A DNA stretch of 64,000 nt from Salisapilia sapeloensis (Eukaryota > Oomycota > Peronosporomycetes > Peronosporales > Salisapiliaceae): the NCBI GenBank assembly GCA_023334545.1, contig JAADVB010000067.1, forward strand, positions 1 through 64,000, given 5' to 3'. The notes under the pieces are model-generated. The model made no database searches. It was given only the letters and a program-made list of their open reading frames with translations, and was not told the DNA's origin. A program made the translations under genes and the position numbers. Below are positions 53,519-64,000 of this stretch, piece by piece (the stretch's first letter is position 1; every line of letters starts with the position of its first letter).

Positions 53519-55363
53519 ATGTATGGATTCGTAACGGGCAGTATAAAAATAAGCATTTCGATCTCACGAGCATGAAGCTCAAAAGTAGTTTGTCCGTATT
53601 TCGCTTGTTTCTTCAAGTGATTGCATATATAATTTACATGGCGCCAGTCATACCACAATATGCTGACAAGACAATACCCAAGAATATTCTGAATAATGGC
53701 CTGGCATCGAAATGTGTGGCCAATCGATCGATCTACCGATAAAATGCGGTATATGTGAGCCTTGGGACCGTATCCAAATTGAATGATCTCGCTTGTTTTG
53801 TCGCAAAAGGTCGACAAGCAAATTGGTGCTAGTAAATTACCCACACATTTACCCCGTTTCATTCGCTATCTGTCTGGCTACATAAAGTTATGGCCAGAAG
53901 GCAAACATGCTCGCCAATACGGTCGAATTAGTCATCCATTGTATACGCTCGCTTCCACCCATTAACATGCCGCGTGGATAAGTGTTGATGCTCAATCGCC
54001 CCTCGACGTTTCTCTCCGCTCGTACTATGGCGTGCCTGTCCGGATAGCTGTCTTTGCTGACTCGTTTGTAGATACAAGCGACAATGCGCTTGATAGACCC
54101 CTCTCCCAACCTCTTATGGCGCTCAGACGCCGTTCTATTACTAGTTTTATGACTAGGATTGCCGTTGAGCCTAATAGTTTGGAACCATGGTTACCGATCT
54201 TGCTATATGCCACCGATCTTTTCAATCAGCGGTAAGCTTGATCGAAGTGTAAAGTCACTGCACCCTTTAACAGACATGTGATGAATAGGTCTCTCTAGTC
54301 GCGAGGATACGATCCCATCGCATGCTTCCTGGCGCAAACAGTTCAAGACTGAGGATGGGAAGACATAATCCATAATTAAAGCACAAAACCACCGCGGCAT
54401 GAAGCTTTAAAAAGTACATAAATAACCAAAGCATCTACACGGGAAGTTGATACAGCTTCAATACGACGTTATTGTCACGTTTCCAGTGTCCATTGTAACA
54501 CGTGGCCTCAATTCGAAACAAAGGTGAAAGAGACTGACGGCTTGCAGTCGCATACGTGATCCAAAACACTAGTAGCTAATGTTTTGATGCGCCGAACTAA
54601 AAAGTGTTGACGAGCATCACTGCTCATCGTTTTCAAAAATTTTAAATGTCAGCGTTGGGAAGTCAAGTCATGAAGAGAAGACCATGACTTGTGGGTTCCT
54701 AGTCAGTGTCATTTGACACCAAATAGCATTCAGTTTAGCCCCATCCTCGTTTAACCATCACTTTACCCTATCGAAGATAGGGTCTTGCGGGTTTTCAAAA
54801 ATATGAATGGAGCTCGCACGGTCTCACCGCAAGCGGGTCCATCTCTTACAAAGAACGCACCATCCCACTCCGAACAGACACGAATATTTGGAAGACATCT
54901 TCGCACTGTCTGAGTAGGCCGTCGGGTCAGGCATGCGCATTAGATACATTTTGTACCAAGCCCAATCTTTCATGTGATTTCTAGCAACAAATTCGTAAAT
55001 CTGACGAATCACAGACGCCATCGATTGAAAGACAGGTGTCGCCGTCGGCTATGGCTCTAAACCCAGTCTCTTTCCCACAACAATTAAGTCACAAATAATC
55101 ATTTGTGGCTCGCATTGCACGACGCGAGTAAAGAGACCGGACCACTTGATTTCGAACATAAAAGCGATGTCGTCCAACTTCGTCATCCTGTACGATCAAA
55201 CTGGAAGCCATTTTTCGGCCGTCACATGGCACCGACCAGCAACTTCGTGTATGCACACAGATTGGTATGCATGTGTTAAAATTGAGCAATTGCAACGAAG
55301 ACTTCGGCTCAACTACCATTTCTAAAATTGCCACCAAGTTCGCAAATCCATCAAACCACCAAG
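53519..55363. other. gene-free stretch
   Basis: About 1.8 kb between two small regulator genes. No frame is supported. Just before the next ATG, ACCATTTCTAAAATTGCC near 55314-55331 resembles an initiator-type promoter. Confidence 0.5.
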
Positions 55364-55939
55364 ATGAACGCTACATCGATCGAGCCATTGCCCATTGGAA
55401 TGGAAGACTTTCGACTCGATGGACTCGAAGTTGCTACGAACCTCTCCGACGTGCTGCTCGAAGACTTAAGTGACTTTACTGGAAGTTTGGACGGAGATCT
55501 TGGCTTGTCATGGCTTTGTGCTTTGGATGAATCTCCAGAGGAACTTCCAGCTTCTCCAACTTCCGTTGGTAAATCTGAAAGTCCTACGTCATCGGGCAAG
55601 CGGAAACGAGTCGAAACGGACTCGACGACTCCAAAGCCCAAGAAACAAGCTGCTTCAACCAACAATAAAGATAAGAAGGACAAGAAGGAGTCATCTCTAA
55701 CATCGCGACAGGAAATCCGCCGCCATAACAACCGATTGTCTGCGGCTCGCTCGCGCCGACGACAGCAAGAACATCTTCGGCAGTTGGAAGAAAAAGCTGC
55801 AGCACTGCAGCAGCGAAACGACTACTTGACTGCAATTGTCTCTCAGCTGGTAGACACTGGGAATAGTGCGTACAATGTCGCTCCACCCATGATGCCGGCT
55901 GACCAAGTATACTGCCCATGCCCGTCGTGGACATATTGA
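55364..55939 (+). CDS. bZIP transcription factor
   Basis: An intronless protein of 191 residues, starting at the first ATG (55364, AAGATGA context). The N-terminal 60 residues are acidic and leucine-rich (LSDVLLEDLSDFTGSLDG) and may activate transcription. A Lys/Ser-rich linker with KRKRVE comes next. The basic region is at about 115-135 with NRLSAARSR, which fits N-x7-R. Leucines at 141, 148, 155 and 162 make a regular zipper. After the zipper there are only about 28 residues, ending in an odd CPCPSWTY. It should dimerise and bind DNA in the nucleus. It is distinct from the 15-kb and 53-kb coiled-coil proteins, which lack the N-x7-R signature. Confidence 0.88.
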   Translation: MNATSIEPLPIGMEDFRLDGLEVATNLSDVLLEDLSDFTGSLDGDLGLSWLCALDESPEELPASPTSVGKSESPTSSGKRKRVETDSTTPKPKKQAASTNNKDKKDKKESSLTSRQEIRRHNNRLSAARSRRRQQEHLRQLEEKAAALQQRNDYLTAIVSQLVDTGNSAYNVAPPMMPADQVYCPCPSWTY

Positions 55940-58900
55940 CTTTCTAGTAATGTAACTTCATGGACTCGCGCGCAGAGCCATCCTTGTAGAATCGTGGGAA
56001 TATGAACCAAATAAATGTTAAGTTTCCAATCCAAACTGGTCGATCATTGCATTTGATACTTTTAGATGTCTCTGACAGCTATTAAATGACGGCCGTCCTT
56101 CATCTCTTGACGATAGAAAAATTGAACCAAGGTGAAATATTCCTGTCAATAGCTTGTGATTGCTCTATTTACCAATTTTGATGCCTTCAGTGTCAATTGA
56201 GCGTTTGTTAGCTCTTGGGTCTATCAAGACCTTCATGATGGGCAAGCATACTCCAAGTCAATTAAAATTTTTACCAAGGACTACCTCCTCTACATACGCC
56301 ACTTGTGTTAACGGACGAGTCACAATCATATAGGCATAAAACTTTATTGGAGTACTTGATTTAAAAGACCATGTCATCAAGCAATATTTACTGCATCAAC
56401 AAGTTCCGAATCTTTCGTGGCAAAGTTCTGCCACGAGGCGATGGAGCACAACTACGAGCGCATAGAAAGCGGCAATTAGATCTTTGTATGAACCTGCCAC
56501 GACCAGTATGGCTTCAGGACGTGTTTATAAAGATGATACTGCAACTAAGTATCTTTTGATACTAAAACTAGTCAAGAAGAATAAGCGATTCGATAGCATC
56601 ATTAGAGCTCCATTGTTGCTACCACAATACCATGAAATGAGCAAGCGAAACACCCCGCTTTCTACACAATGTCTGTATGCTGTCTTTGTCGTATACGCTC
56701 GTACTTTCGTTGTCACTGTGGACGACCGCTGTTGCTCTACTTCAACTCCACTTCAATGTACACGGATCCTACTTCAACATACGGTTGAACGCCATACATG
56801 AGATACGAGCGAAACGCACGCTTAACTTGTGCTGACTGCACACTTTCCTGCATTACGTGTACATTTTTCTTTAAAAATTTTGTTCGAGCTGAATAATTAA
56901 ATCGTTGACTTGAATGAGCTGTCAATTTTCTGAACTCGACGACGATGACTGCTCTGTTCTGTGCGTAACAAGGAGCCGGTGTTTGGTTGACTCATCTGTA
57001 CTCGCATAAAAAGACTTGTGGTACTGACGTTGTAGATTCTGCTGCTTTATTCACTTTCTGTGCTTTTCTTGCTCTCTAGATACTCGTGAAAGCTGCTTGC
57101 ATCATTGCTTCACATCCGCATCCTGACCCAATCATGTTAATGCATCAAGTATAAAGCAGCATCAATTCACCTTAGGATATATCTACTCAATGTTGTACGG
57201 CGTCTGAGAATATCAAGTACAATTTAAAGCTTTCAGATGCTTGCAAGGGATACATATTGAAGTTTAGGAGAAATACATATCTTATTGAAGGCCCAGTGGC
57301 TATGTGCCGGTCTAGCCTACCAAAGAACACCGCTCTGTTTAAGCAAAACTTCGATTTTCAAATCTTATTCTGCACGAACAACAAAATATGGCCTATCCTA
57401 CTGATAGGATCTTGACTTCTTGCGTACTTCAATTTCTTTAGCCAGTAAGATACAATTTACATATACCAGACATGGCGATTGATGTCCAAGATATAATAGT
57501 GCGCTAAGCAATGTTTTGCCTTTTAATTGCCATGCGTGCAACCACGAAATAAAGGAACCGTTTACAGACATGAACATTGACAGTCCGGCGATGACCGATA
57601 ATCCATTGTGAACTTATGGCTAGGCGTATTGTGCTTGTAGATGATTGTACGCTGTACATCTTCGTCTGCTACCCTCCATAGCGCAGGCCGAGAAAATTGA
57701 AGCATCGAATCTTGATGATTTAGTCACAAGACTGCGCCCATGGGTACAAGCTTGCCACGCATCCCTTCTAGGATTCAGCTAATCAGCACGTGTTAATAAA
57801 ACTAAAATTTATGTTTGTAAGCTTGTAAAAGCATCTAACAACGCGTGTTTTCTTCTTAGGACGTTATGCCAATGTGTAGGGAGATAATCAAGCTCAATTA
57901 TTCACTGCGGTCATTGCGGTACCTCACGAAAATGTCTCTTGCAGGCATATTCGATGTGCAAAATCGATTTAAATTCTTTATTTCTTCGGTTAAAACGTAA
58001 GAAGGCCATCAAATTTTTGTATTTCATGTGGCATTTAGCATACATGTAGTAAGTGATAGCCATTATAAATTTTTGAAGCACAGATCCTCGAAGTACTTGC
58101 CTTTGATTTGTCTCTGTACCTTCGAATGGGCTGCAACTACTGTAGTGGGTACAATCTCTTAACCCATGCGTACCTTTTGACCAGGTCAGATTCCAAGGGT
58201 CCACAAGTGACATCTGGGTTCTCAAACAAACAATTCTACAGACATTACCGTTCTATAGTTTCGTAGCGTACGCACGTCAGTCGACGTGTTGATGTGCAAG
58301 CAAAGTACACTTCAGCGAAGGAGAAAACAAAATTCAGTCGTATCTGTACCCTTCCATTTGCCATACACGTGCCTCAGAGAACGAATGAGCGGGTCCGTTG
58401 ATCGAAAAACTTCCCAAGATCAACGAATGTAGTGGCCAGATAAGCGGCGTACTGCTGGAGTGGCACATGAGCAAGAGACACGGGAGGCGTCTGTCTGTGT
58501 TCCAACATGCTCTGACTTTCGTTACGGCACAGTTTTAATGCTAAGCGTGGACATGCTGCTCCTCTTCTGTTGGGCGGTATATGGATGGCTTAAGATCTTG
58601 AAATGACTGTCGCCAGGACACAACATGCAATAAGTATTGACGAATGTTTCCACTTCCACATAGACCGAACAAGTACCACTGTTTGGGCTAAAGTTTTCCC
58701 TGCATAAACGACAATCATTCTGCCCTTGACCGGCGATTTTGCTCAACTGCTACCAGCTCCAGAACACTGAATCAAGCGTTTATCGAGCGAGATGCTCGCA
58801 CTAGGAGAAAATTACTGATGTGGCAATGTACGAAATTCGAGCTACAAAGGGAAATTTTACCTCATTGCACTCGTCTTCGTGCCGCAGTTATGGCATTACT

Positions 58901-59305
58901 TTTACTATCATCAATTGATGCCTTAGCAAAGAATACTGACATGATTGAAGTCAGGCCGACAATTTCGTCTCGTACACTGGCAGTAACCTCAGTCTTCACG
59001 TTTCATTCTCTTTGCAAAGTTTTTATAGACTTCTGCTCTCATTTAACGTGCAAAGCCAAGGGAATAGGATAGTTTCACATTTCAAAGTCGCAAAATAAAT
59101 GCAGTTGGTATGGTAACTAGTTCTTCGATTCTTGCTCTACCGAAATGGAAGCAGCAGGATGAAAGGAATATCAATAGACATGAGAGAAATTGGAAGTAGA
59201 GACGAAATGAACTGCTACATTGACATGCTATTTCAAGGTTTTAAGCAATTGTACTACTACATGAAATTCTACACAAGTGCAAACCAATACGCCGTTGCAT
59301 GCATC
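55940..59305. other. gene-free stretch
   Basis: About 3.4 kb, the largest empty interval of the window. Open frames are short and unremarkable on both strands, and the base composition is AT-rich. No tRNA, tandem repeat or transposon feature was seen. Confidence 0.55.
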
Positions 59306-59893
59306 TTATCTGAAGTTGATCGGCTCCAAGCACATCGGGTGCGGAGGATGACAAAGCGTGGAATTGGGCCCCGGGTATGGATGATTTTCCATAGTGATTG
59401 CATCTGCAGCTAGACCAGCAGCAAGATTCATTGCGAGCGCATTCAGTTCTTCATTCCGCTTTTGGAGCTCTTTGACCTGGTTCTCAAGCTCTTTCATTCG
59501 CTCTCGCTGACGCTGGCGAGAGCGTGCGGCGGATGCTCGGTTCTTTTCGCGTCGAACTTCATCCGGTTCGCAGCTAAACTTTCTTGGAGTGCGTCTGGAA
59601 GGCGCATGGGTGGAAGGATGAAGCAGGGACTTGCTGTCTCCATCCTGTCGCTTTCGCTTCTTAGAAATTCCTTCAGCACTATTGGTGTCACTGCGCGTCG
59701 TGTAGCGAAGCTCCGGGGAGTTCACGAATTCACTTTTAATGTGTAAGGTTTCGCTATCGCGCTTCAAGTCATCGAAGATGGCACCGACTTGGATGAGATC
59801 AATGGATGGAAAGCTTGCGAGATGTCCATACGGCATGCACTTGGACTCCATATCAATGACATGTGGAGGCATAGCGTTGGGCAAATTGCTCAT
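59306..59893 (-). CDS. bZIP transcription factor
   Basis: An intronless protein of 195 residues; the first ATG is at 59893, and codons further upstream in frame are not ATG. Residues 1-75 include an acidic/hydrophobic segment (DLIQVGAIFDDLKRDSE). KKRKRQDG is a probable nuclear signal. The basic region at about 112-132 holds NRASAARSR (N-x7-R), a canonical bZIP sequence, and leucines at 136, 143, 150 and 157 form the zipper. The C-terminus is short and Pro/His-rich (NHPYPGPNS). It should be a dimeric DNA-binding regulator. It is the third true bZIP in the window and shares the small intronless form of the gene at 55364, though the sequences outside the bZIP differ. Confidence 0.88.
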   Translation of the reverse strand: MSNLPNAMPPHVIDMESKCMPYGHLASFPSIDLIQVGAIFDDLKRDSETLHIKSEFVNSPELRYTTRSDTNSAEGISKKRKRQDGDSKSLLHPSTHAPSRRTPRKFSCEPDEVRREKNRASAARSRQRQRERMKELENQVKELQKRNEELNALAMNLAAGLAADAITMENHPYPGPNSTLCHPPHPMCLEPINFR

Positions 59894-59931
59894 GTTTGCA
59901 AGGTTTCGCAAAGGGTGTTGTGGTGTTTGGC

Positions 59932-59949
59932 GGCAATTAGATAATGAAC
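59932..59949 (-). promoter_or_regulatory. initiator-like core promoter of the bZIP gene
   Basis: The minus strand here reads GTTCATTATCTAATTGCC, 39-56 bp before the ATG at 59893: TTCATTAT resembles the oomycete initiator and CTAATTGCC the flanking element. Confidence 0.4.
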
Positions 59950-60849
59950 AAGAGCAAAGTGGTCGTGCCAAGCGCTTCGACCAGTCAACTGGTGATAATT
60001 GTGGTCACTGCAAGTCTTTGAAGCTTTTGGGTTAAAGAGGTGCGACTCAGAAGCCGGCCAGTCCTCAGTCTCATCTCACAGTTGTACAAAAAAATCTAGT
60101 AATCGTACCACTATGGCTCAAACGGGATGGTGGCTATGGCTTTAAAAGCTTTCGTTGTATTCGTGCCAAGTCCCCTTGGTCTCTCGACTGCGCGACAAGA
60201 TGTAACGGTACTTATAAGCACTCATTGTGCACATTTTGGTGCGTCATTTAGTTTCATGGTTCCTACATAAGCTGAAACCTTGGTATTAATACCTACTTTT
60301 CTACGTATACGCATACCTGAATTCAGTTATATTTACCAAGATACCCATTAGATTCCCCAATTAGGTCAGGCATCCTTTGGTGCCCGATCTGACAATCCAC
60401 CACCCGATGCTTTCGTCACGTTGCACGGTCCTGGAAGCCTAATTAAGAACGAAGAGATTTGTCCGAAAGCCGCTGCTATGTGTCATGGAGTCGCAACTTT
60501 CAGTTGATATACGGATGCTACTCATTGCTTGAACTCCTTGTCCAGACCATCTTAACCTCCATCTTTGTCAGGTGATGGGCAATTCGGTCCACGCGACAAA
60601 TTCTATCGTACTCGGATACTCTACCATTCACCTTAATGCACTATCAAGTTATCAGATACGTCTTCGACGTACCATGAAGCAGCAACGTCAGTTGGAATTG
60701 AATACACCACTTGTCATCCAATACGACACAAACAGCATGCCATCATCATGCGCATAGTGAACAGTGGGATGTAAGGTACATAGCTACTAATGACTGCTGC
60801 AACCACCAACAAGTGTTAATCGTTCTCATTCCAGTCTTCGTGGGCCTAC
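59950..60849. other. gene-free stretch
   Basis: About 900 bp between the bZIP promoter and the 3' end of the acyltransferase gene. No supported gene or element. Confidence 0.5.
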
Positions 60850-62931
60850 CTAGTCTAATTCCAAAGGCACACGCTTCACAAGTTCATGAATTTCCGACGT
60901 CACGCGCTCCGGGACCGCGTCATATTCTCTCGCAGCGATGCGAAGCAGGTCGGATATCAAGTTGTGGTTGCCCATGATATCGACGTGGTCGGACGTCGCT
61001 GGACCGCCACGAGGATCGAACATCATCGGCAGTGGGTCGTGCACATACTCTCGCGAACGGACTTCCATTCCGGACGGATTATACCGTTTACTACGCCATC
61101 CGTGGGAGCACATGTACCCTAGCGAGATCAGCGGGACGGTTCCATCTCCATCCGAGTATCGGACTCCTGCCTTGATCCAAGGCGCATCCGTATAGTCCAA
61201 GTCCATGACATAGGGCACGACGTCCTTGTCTCCGACCACATCGTCCTCTCCAGGGTTCTCTCGATAGATGTACCCTCTTTCCACTGGTTTTCCGACACCG
61301 TAAAGGCAGAAGATCTTCATCTGCGGTGCATATGGCAGACGCGTTTCCAGTGGATTGACCCAGTACTTGGAGTCATCATACTTATCATCACTCGGATCAT
61401 CAGCAATGCCGACACTAAAGTTCTGACGGAAGTGCTCTAGATTCTTATCGACGCTTCCTAAGAACCCATGGACGTTGCCTGCAGTAAAGTTCGCGTGCGT
61501 GTTGTTCGTGAACTGCACTACTTTCCCATTACTTCCATGCCGATGGACGTGTTCCGGGATTTGACTCTTGTTATACGTAGCACTCGTTCCTTCTGCTGGG
61601 ACAGCGAACCGAGCCACAAGGTCATCCGCAGCATACTCTTCGTCACCCCAGATCGTGTCTCCACCAACTGGGAGCATCGCGTAGACACTCGGCCACGATC
61701 GAGCTAACAATGCCCTAGATTTCGGACCAAAGAAGAAACCGAGGACTTTAGATAGACCTCCAAGCTCGGCTGTGTCTTTCATTTCGCCTGACATGAGCGT
61801 ACTGATACTTTTGATTGTTCCTAACGTCGGTCCGGCGATGTTTGCAAAGCTCTCGACGTTCTCATCCATCCAGGAGGATCCCATATTCCCTCCCTTTGGA
61901 CTCTGCACCCACTGCATAAAGTAGTAAAAGACCTGGAGAGCATAGGAATGCGCGACGATCATGACTTTCTTGCCACCACTTGAAGCTCGTGCCATCTCGA
62001 TCGTATATCGCAGTTTCGTAAAGTATTGATCTCGCTCTTCCATCTGTGCGGGTGCCATCCGCCAGTCGTATGCGGCCATGTACATAGAGTTACTGTCGTA
62101 CCCGATATCCGCAAGGTTCTCAATCAACTTGGCCCAGACCCAGTAGCCTCCGATGACGTAATCTGCAGCTTCCAGTCCTTCTGCCGGGCGTAGCTTGATG
62201 CCGTCTGGATCCATGCCAGTGGTCCGGTTGAGCATAAGATGTTCCAACCAGCATCTCTGCGTGCATAGCGTTTAGAGAATTGAAATAAGTACAAGAGAAG
62301 GATGGTACGTACTTGGTTCATGAGGAACTGTTGGACCATTCGAGACGTGCCCCAAATGCGTTGTCGAAAGTATGTCTGGACGCACTCACTGCCGTTCCAG
62401 ATTTCCAATCCAGTGGAAGAGAATCCTGGTAAGAGAATGACTGGCGAGTGCGCGCCTAGTCCTTCACCACGTAGCTTGACGCCTGGACGCACGCCGTCTT
62501 CCGGAGCGGACGATGGGCGATAATCGATGGCATCAAAGAATTCGTCTCGGATATTCGTCGACCAGTTATCAAAGTTCCATTGATGCCGAAGCTGCTGGAT
62601 CTACCGAAGAAGGATGCATGAGATTGGGAAGGTGGTAGCAAGATTGCAAATTAGCACAAGTAGACATGAAAATACGAATAAGTACCGTTTGGTGGTCCAA
62701 AAAGTCAGGAAAGTTGTCATCAAAGTAATGAATTTGCGTCATGAAAACGCCGACTACACCGAGGAGTGCACCGAAAAGGATCGAGTATCGCCGGCGGGAC
62801 GTGACGTGATCCGTCGCTTTCTCCGACCAACTCTTCGTCCGCTCTAATTCCTTCGTATTCTGCTTTTCGCCATTCGATTTGCTGCCATTAGCAGACGTTC
62901 GCTTTCGCAGTCCATCCGTCTTGCCTGCCAT
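60850..62931 (-). CDS. PDAT: phospholipid:diacylglycerol acyltransferase (LCAT family)
   Basis: Three exons on the minus strand, 62931-62686, 62600-62313 and 62256-60850, with 85- and 56-bp phase-0 GT-AG introns, give 646 residues. A basic cytosolic N-terminus and one membrane helix (about 49-67) come first, as in yeast Lro1. The luminal enzyme begins with HSPVILLPGFSSTGLEIW, the LCAT lid-side motif, followed by CWLEHLMLN-x-TTGMDPDGIK, diagnostic for PDAT. The catalytic triad is Ser282 in IVAHSYALQVF, Asp in SDGDGTVPL (547 or 549) and His602 in SDHVDIMGN. The serine elbow reads AHSYA rather than the HSMG common in PDATs. The enzyme moves a fatty acyl group from a phospholipid to diacylglycerol, giving triacylglycerol and a lysophospholipid in the ER. 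It supplies storage lipid without acyl-CoA. Confidence 0.92.
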
Positions 62932-63132
62932 GAGCTCTGCTAAGAAGTGTATGCTTTCGACTGTCGTCGGAAGGTCTTCTCCCGTGACATGAGGACGCTG
63001 CGTCAGGTGCAGATCGACCAATCACAAGGCTTCACCAGGTAGAAAAAAGCCAATTTATGGGTTTTATTCGAAAATTGACGCAACTTGATGTAAAGTCGGA
63101 GTGAGATGGGTCCAGTAGATCCAAACGAAAGT

Positions 63133-64000
63133 TTATGTTAATACAAGTTTTTGCTCGTTGCCATCTTCATGACGTGGCACGATTTCAGGGCTGCGATAAA
63201 TGTCCATGGAGGTGATAAGCTGTGTCTTTTCATTCTCAAGACGCTTGTACTTGCCATTGCTGGTATATAGTTATTAGACTCGATACTAGTGGATATAGAA
63301 ATATATTTGGCGTACTAGATAGAGATGATGGCAAAGGTAGATAGCAGCATAAAGACTTGAATCCACTGCGGATCGGCATAAAAGTTTTTCAAAGGTACAT
63401 GCCCGGACGAGTCCGTGTACATTCGGCGAAGGGCACCAAGTGTCGGTACCATGACCGCAGAGAGCACGTTACCACATAGTTGTTGCAATGCTGCAACTGT
63501 TGCCTCACTTGTCGGATATGCACATTCAACGCCCAGTTCTAGGGCGACTGGTTGCTGTGGACCAATGCATAGTCCAACTAGCATCAGTAGGAGAAATGTA
63601 GAGATCCCTGTTAGATATGAACATGAGAGACTAAAGCATGCCAGAGAGATGGATGAACATAACGCCGAAACCATCAAAGCTTGCTTGTGATTTTGGTGTT
63701 TGTCGACAAACGAGCTGATGACTTGCCCACCGATCGACATTGTAATGATAAACGCTGCGCCGATAATTCCAAGTTCGGATTTGGCAAATCCATCTGCTCG
63801 AAGGATCTTTCCCATGAGCGTTGCCATCGCATTCATAATGCATTCGGCAATTGAAAACACAATCACAGTCGTAGTAAATCCAGGATGAGAGAAAGCTGCA
63901 AGCCATTGCTTCCAATCATAGTCATCTTGCGCACTGCTCACAAGAGAGTAAAAGCTACGAGATCGTTTCGCAGCTGGAAAAACCTTTGGGAACGATTGAA
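63133..64000 (-). CDS. MFS transporter, SLC49/FLVCR-like, C-terminal part (cut by window end)
   Basis: Two exons are visible, 63316-64000 (open at the window end) and 63133-63259, joined over a 56-bp GT-AG intron; the split Tyr codon is restored by splicing. The N-terminal half lies outside the window. The visible part has about six hydrophobic segments beginning after the loop KQWLAAFSHPGF. SIGGQVISSFVDKHQNHKQA is an MFS motif-A-like loop. LELGVECAYPTSEATVAALQ matches the 'E-x-x-YP-x-x-E-x-T' segment of the SLC49 (FLVCR/DIRC2) group. The tail after the last helix is short and polar (KRLENEKTQLITSMDIYRSP). Family members move haem, choline or other small molecules; the substrate here is unknown. 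Confidence 0.78.

Noticed and set aside
55940-59305. Possible genes in the 3.4-kb empty interval
   Set aside because: Frames of at most about 105 codons, AT-driven, without motifs or matching splice sites.
1-64000. CRISPR arrays, insertion sequences, rRNA genes, retrotransposons and RXLR or CRN effector genes
   Set aside because: I searched by eye for spaced direct repeats, transposase or reverse-transcriptase motifs, rRNA-like blocks, and secreted frames with RXLR or LFLAK motifs, and found none that I could support.

Overview
The window is eukaryotic nuclear DNA, most likely from an oomycete (Stramenopila). Supporting signs: several bZIP and bZIP-like coiled-coil genes of oomycete type, a START/FYVE-like relic with the Cys pattern of the oomycete START-FYVE family, ankyrin proteins built from repeats of the type NRSEGCTT-x-AMD, short GT-AG introns (about 49-141 bp), and core promoters resembling the oomycete initiator plus flanking element. 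I cannot decide the order (Peronosporales or Saprolegniales) from sequence alone.

Layout. 1-16.3 kb is sparse: a C2 protein with a huge acidic tail, an ankyrin-repeat protein, a four-exon coiled-coil START-like gene, a bZIP gene, a decayed START/FYVE relic and a short coiled-coil gene. 16.3-27.5 kb is compact: a ubiquitin-specific protease, a Sfi1-like centrin-binding protein, MCM7 (with a palindromic E2F-like site in the promoter it shares with Sfi1), NAA30, and an unusual TPR-Hsp70 fusion. 27.5-39 kb is mostly empty apart from two convergent paralogous POT-family transporters and one tRNA-Val(CAC). 39-50.2 kb is compact again: a PDZ/coiled-coil protein, a ubiquilin relative with PUB and UIM-like segments, an EF-hand protein, mitochondrial HSP60 and a HAT-repeat protein. 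50.2-60.8 kb is sparse, with three short bZIP-type genes. 60.8-64 kb holds a phospholipid:diacylglycerol acyltransferase and the C-terminal part of an MFS transporter cut by the window end.

How the genes relate. There are no operons. Neighbours are mostly divergent pairs sharing short promoters (SFI1-like/MCM7, NAA30/TPR-Hsp70, ubiquilin/EF-hand) or convergent pairs with stops close together (USP/SFI1-like, POT/POT, PDZ/ubiquilin). Several genes fall in protein quality control (HSP60, TPR-Hsp70, PUB-ubiquilin, USP), but nothing in the sequence shows that they act as one unit. The most unusual items are the two proteostasis proteins with atypical domain combinations: TPR-Hsp70 with an intact carboxylate clamp but no EEVD tail, and UBL-PUB-STI1-UIM without a UBA. 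Exon boundaries were inferred by eye from reading-frame continuity, splice sites and family conservation.
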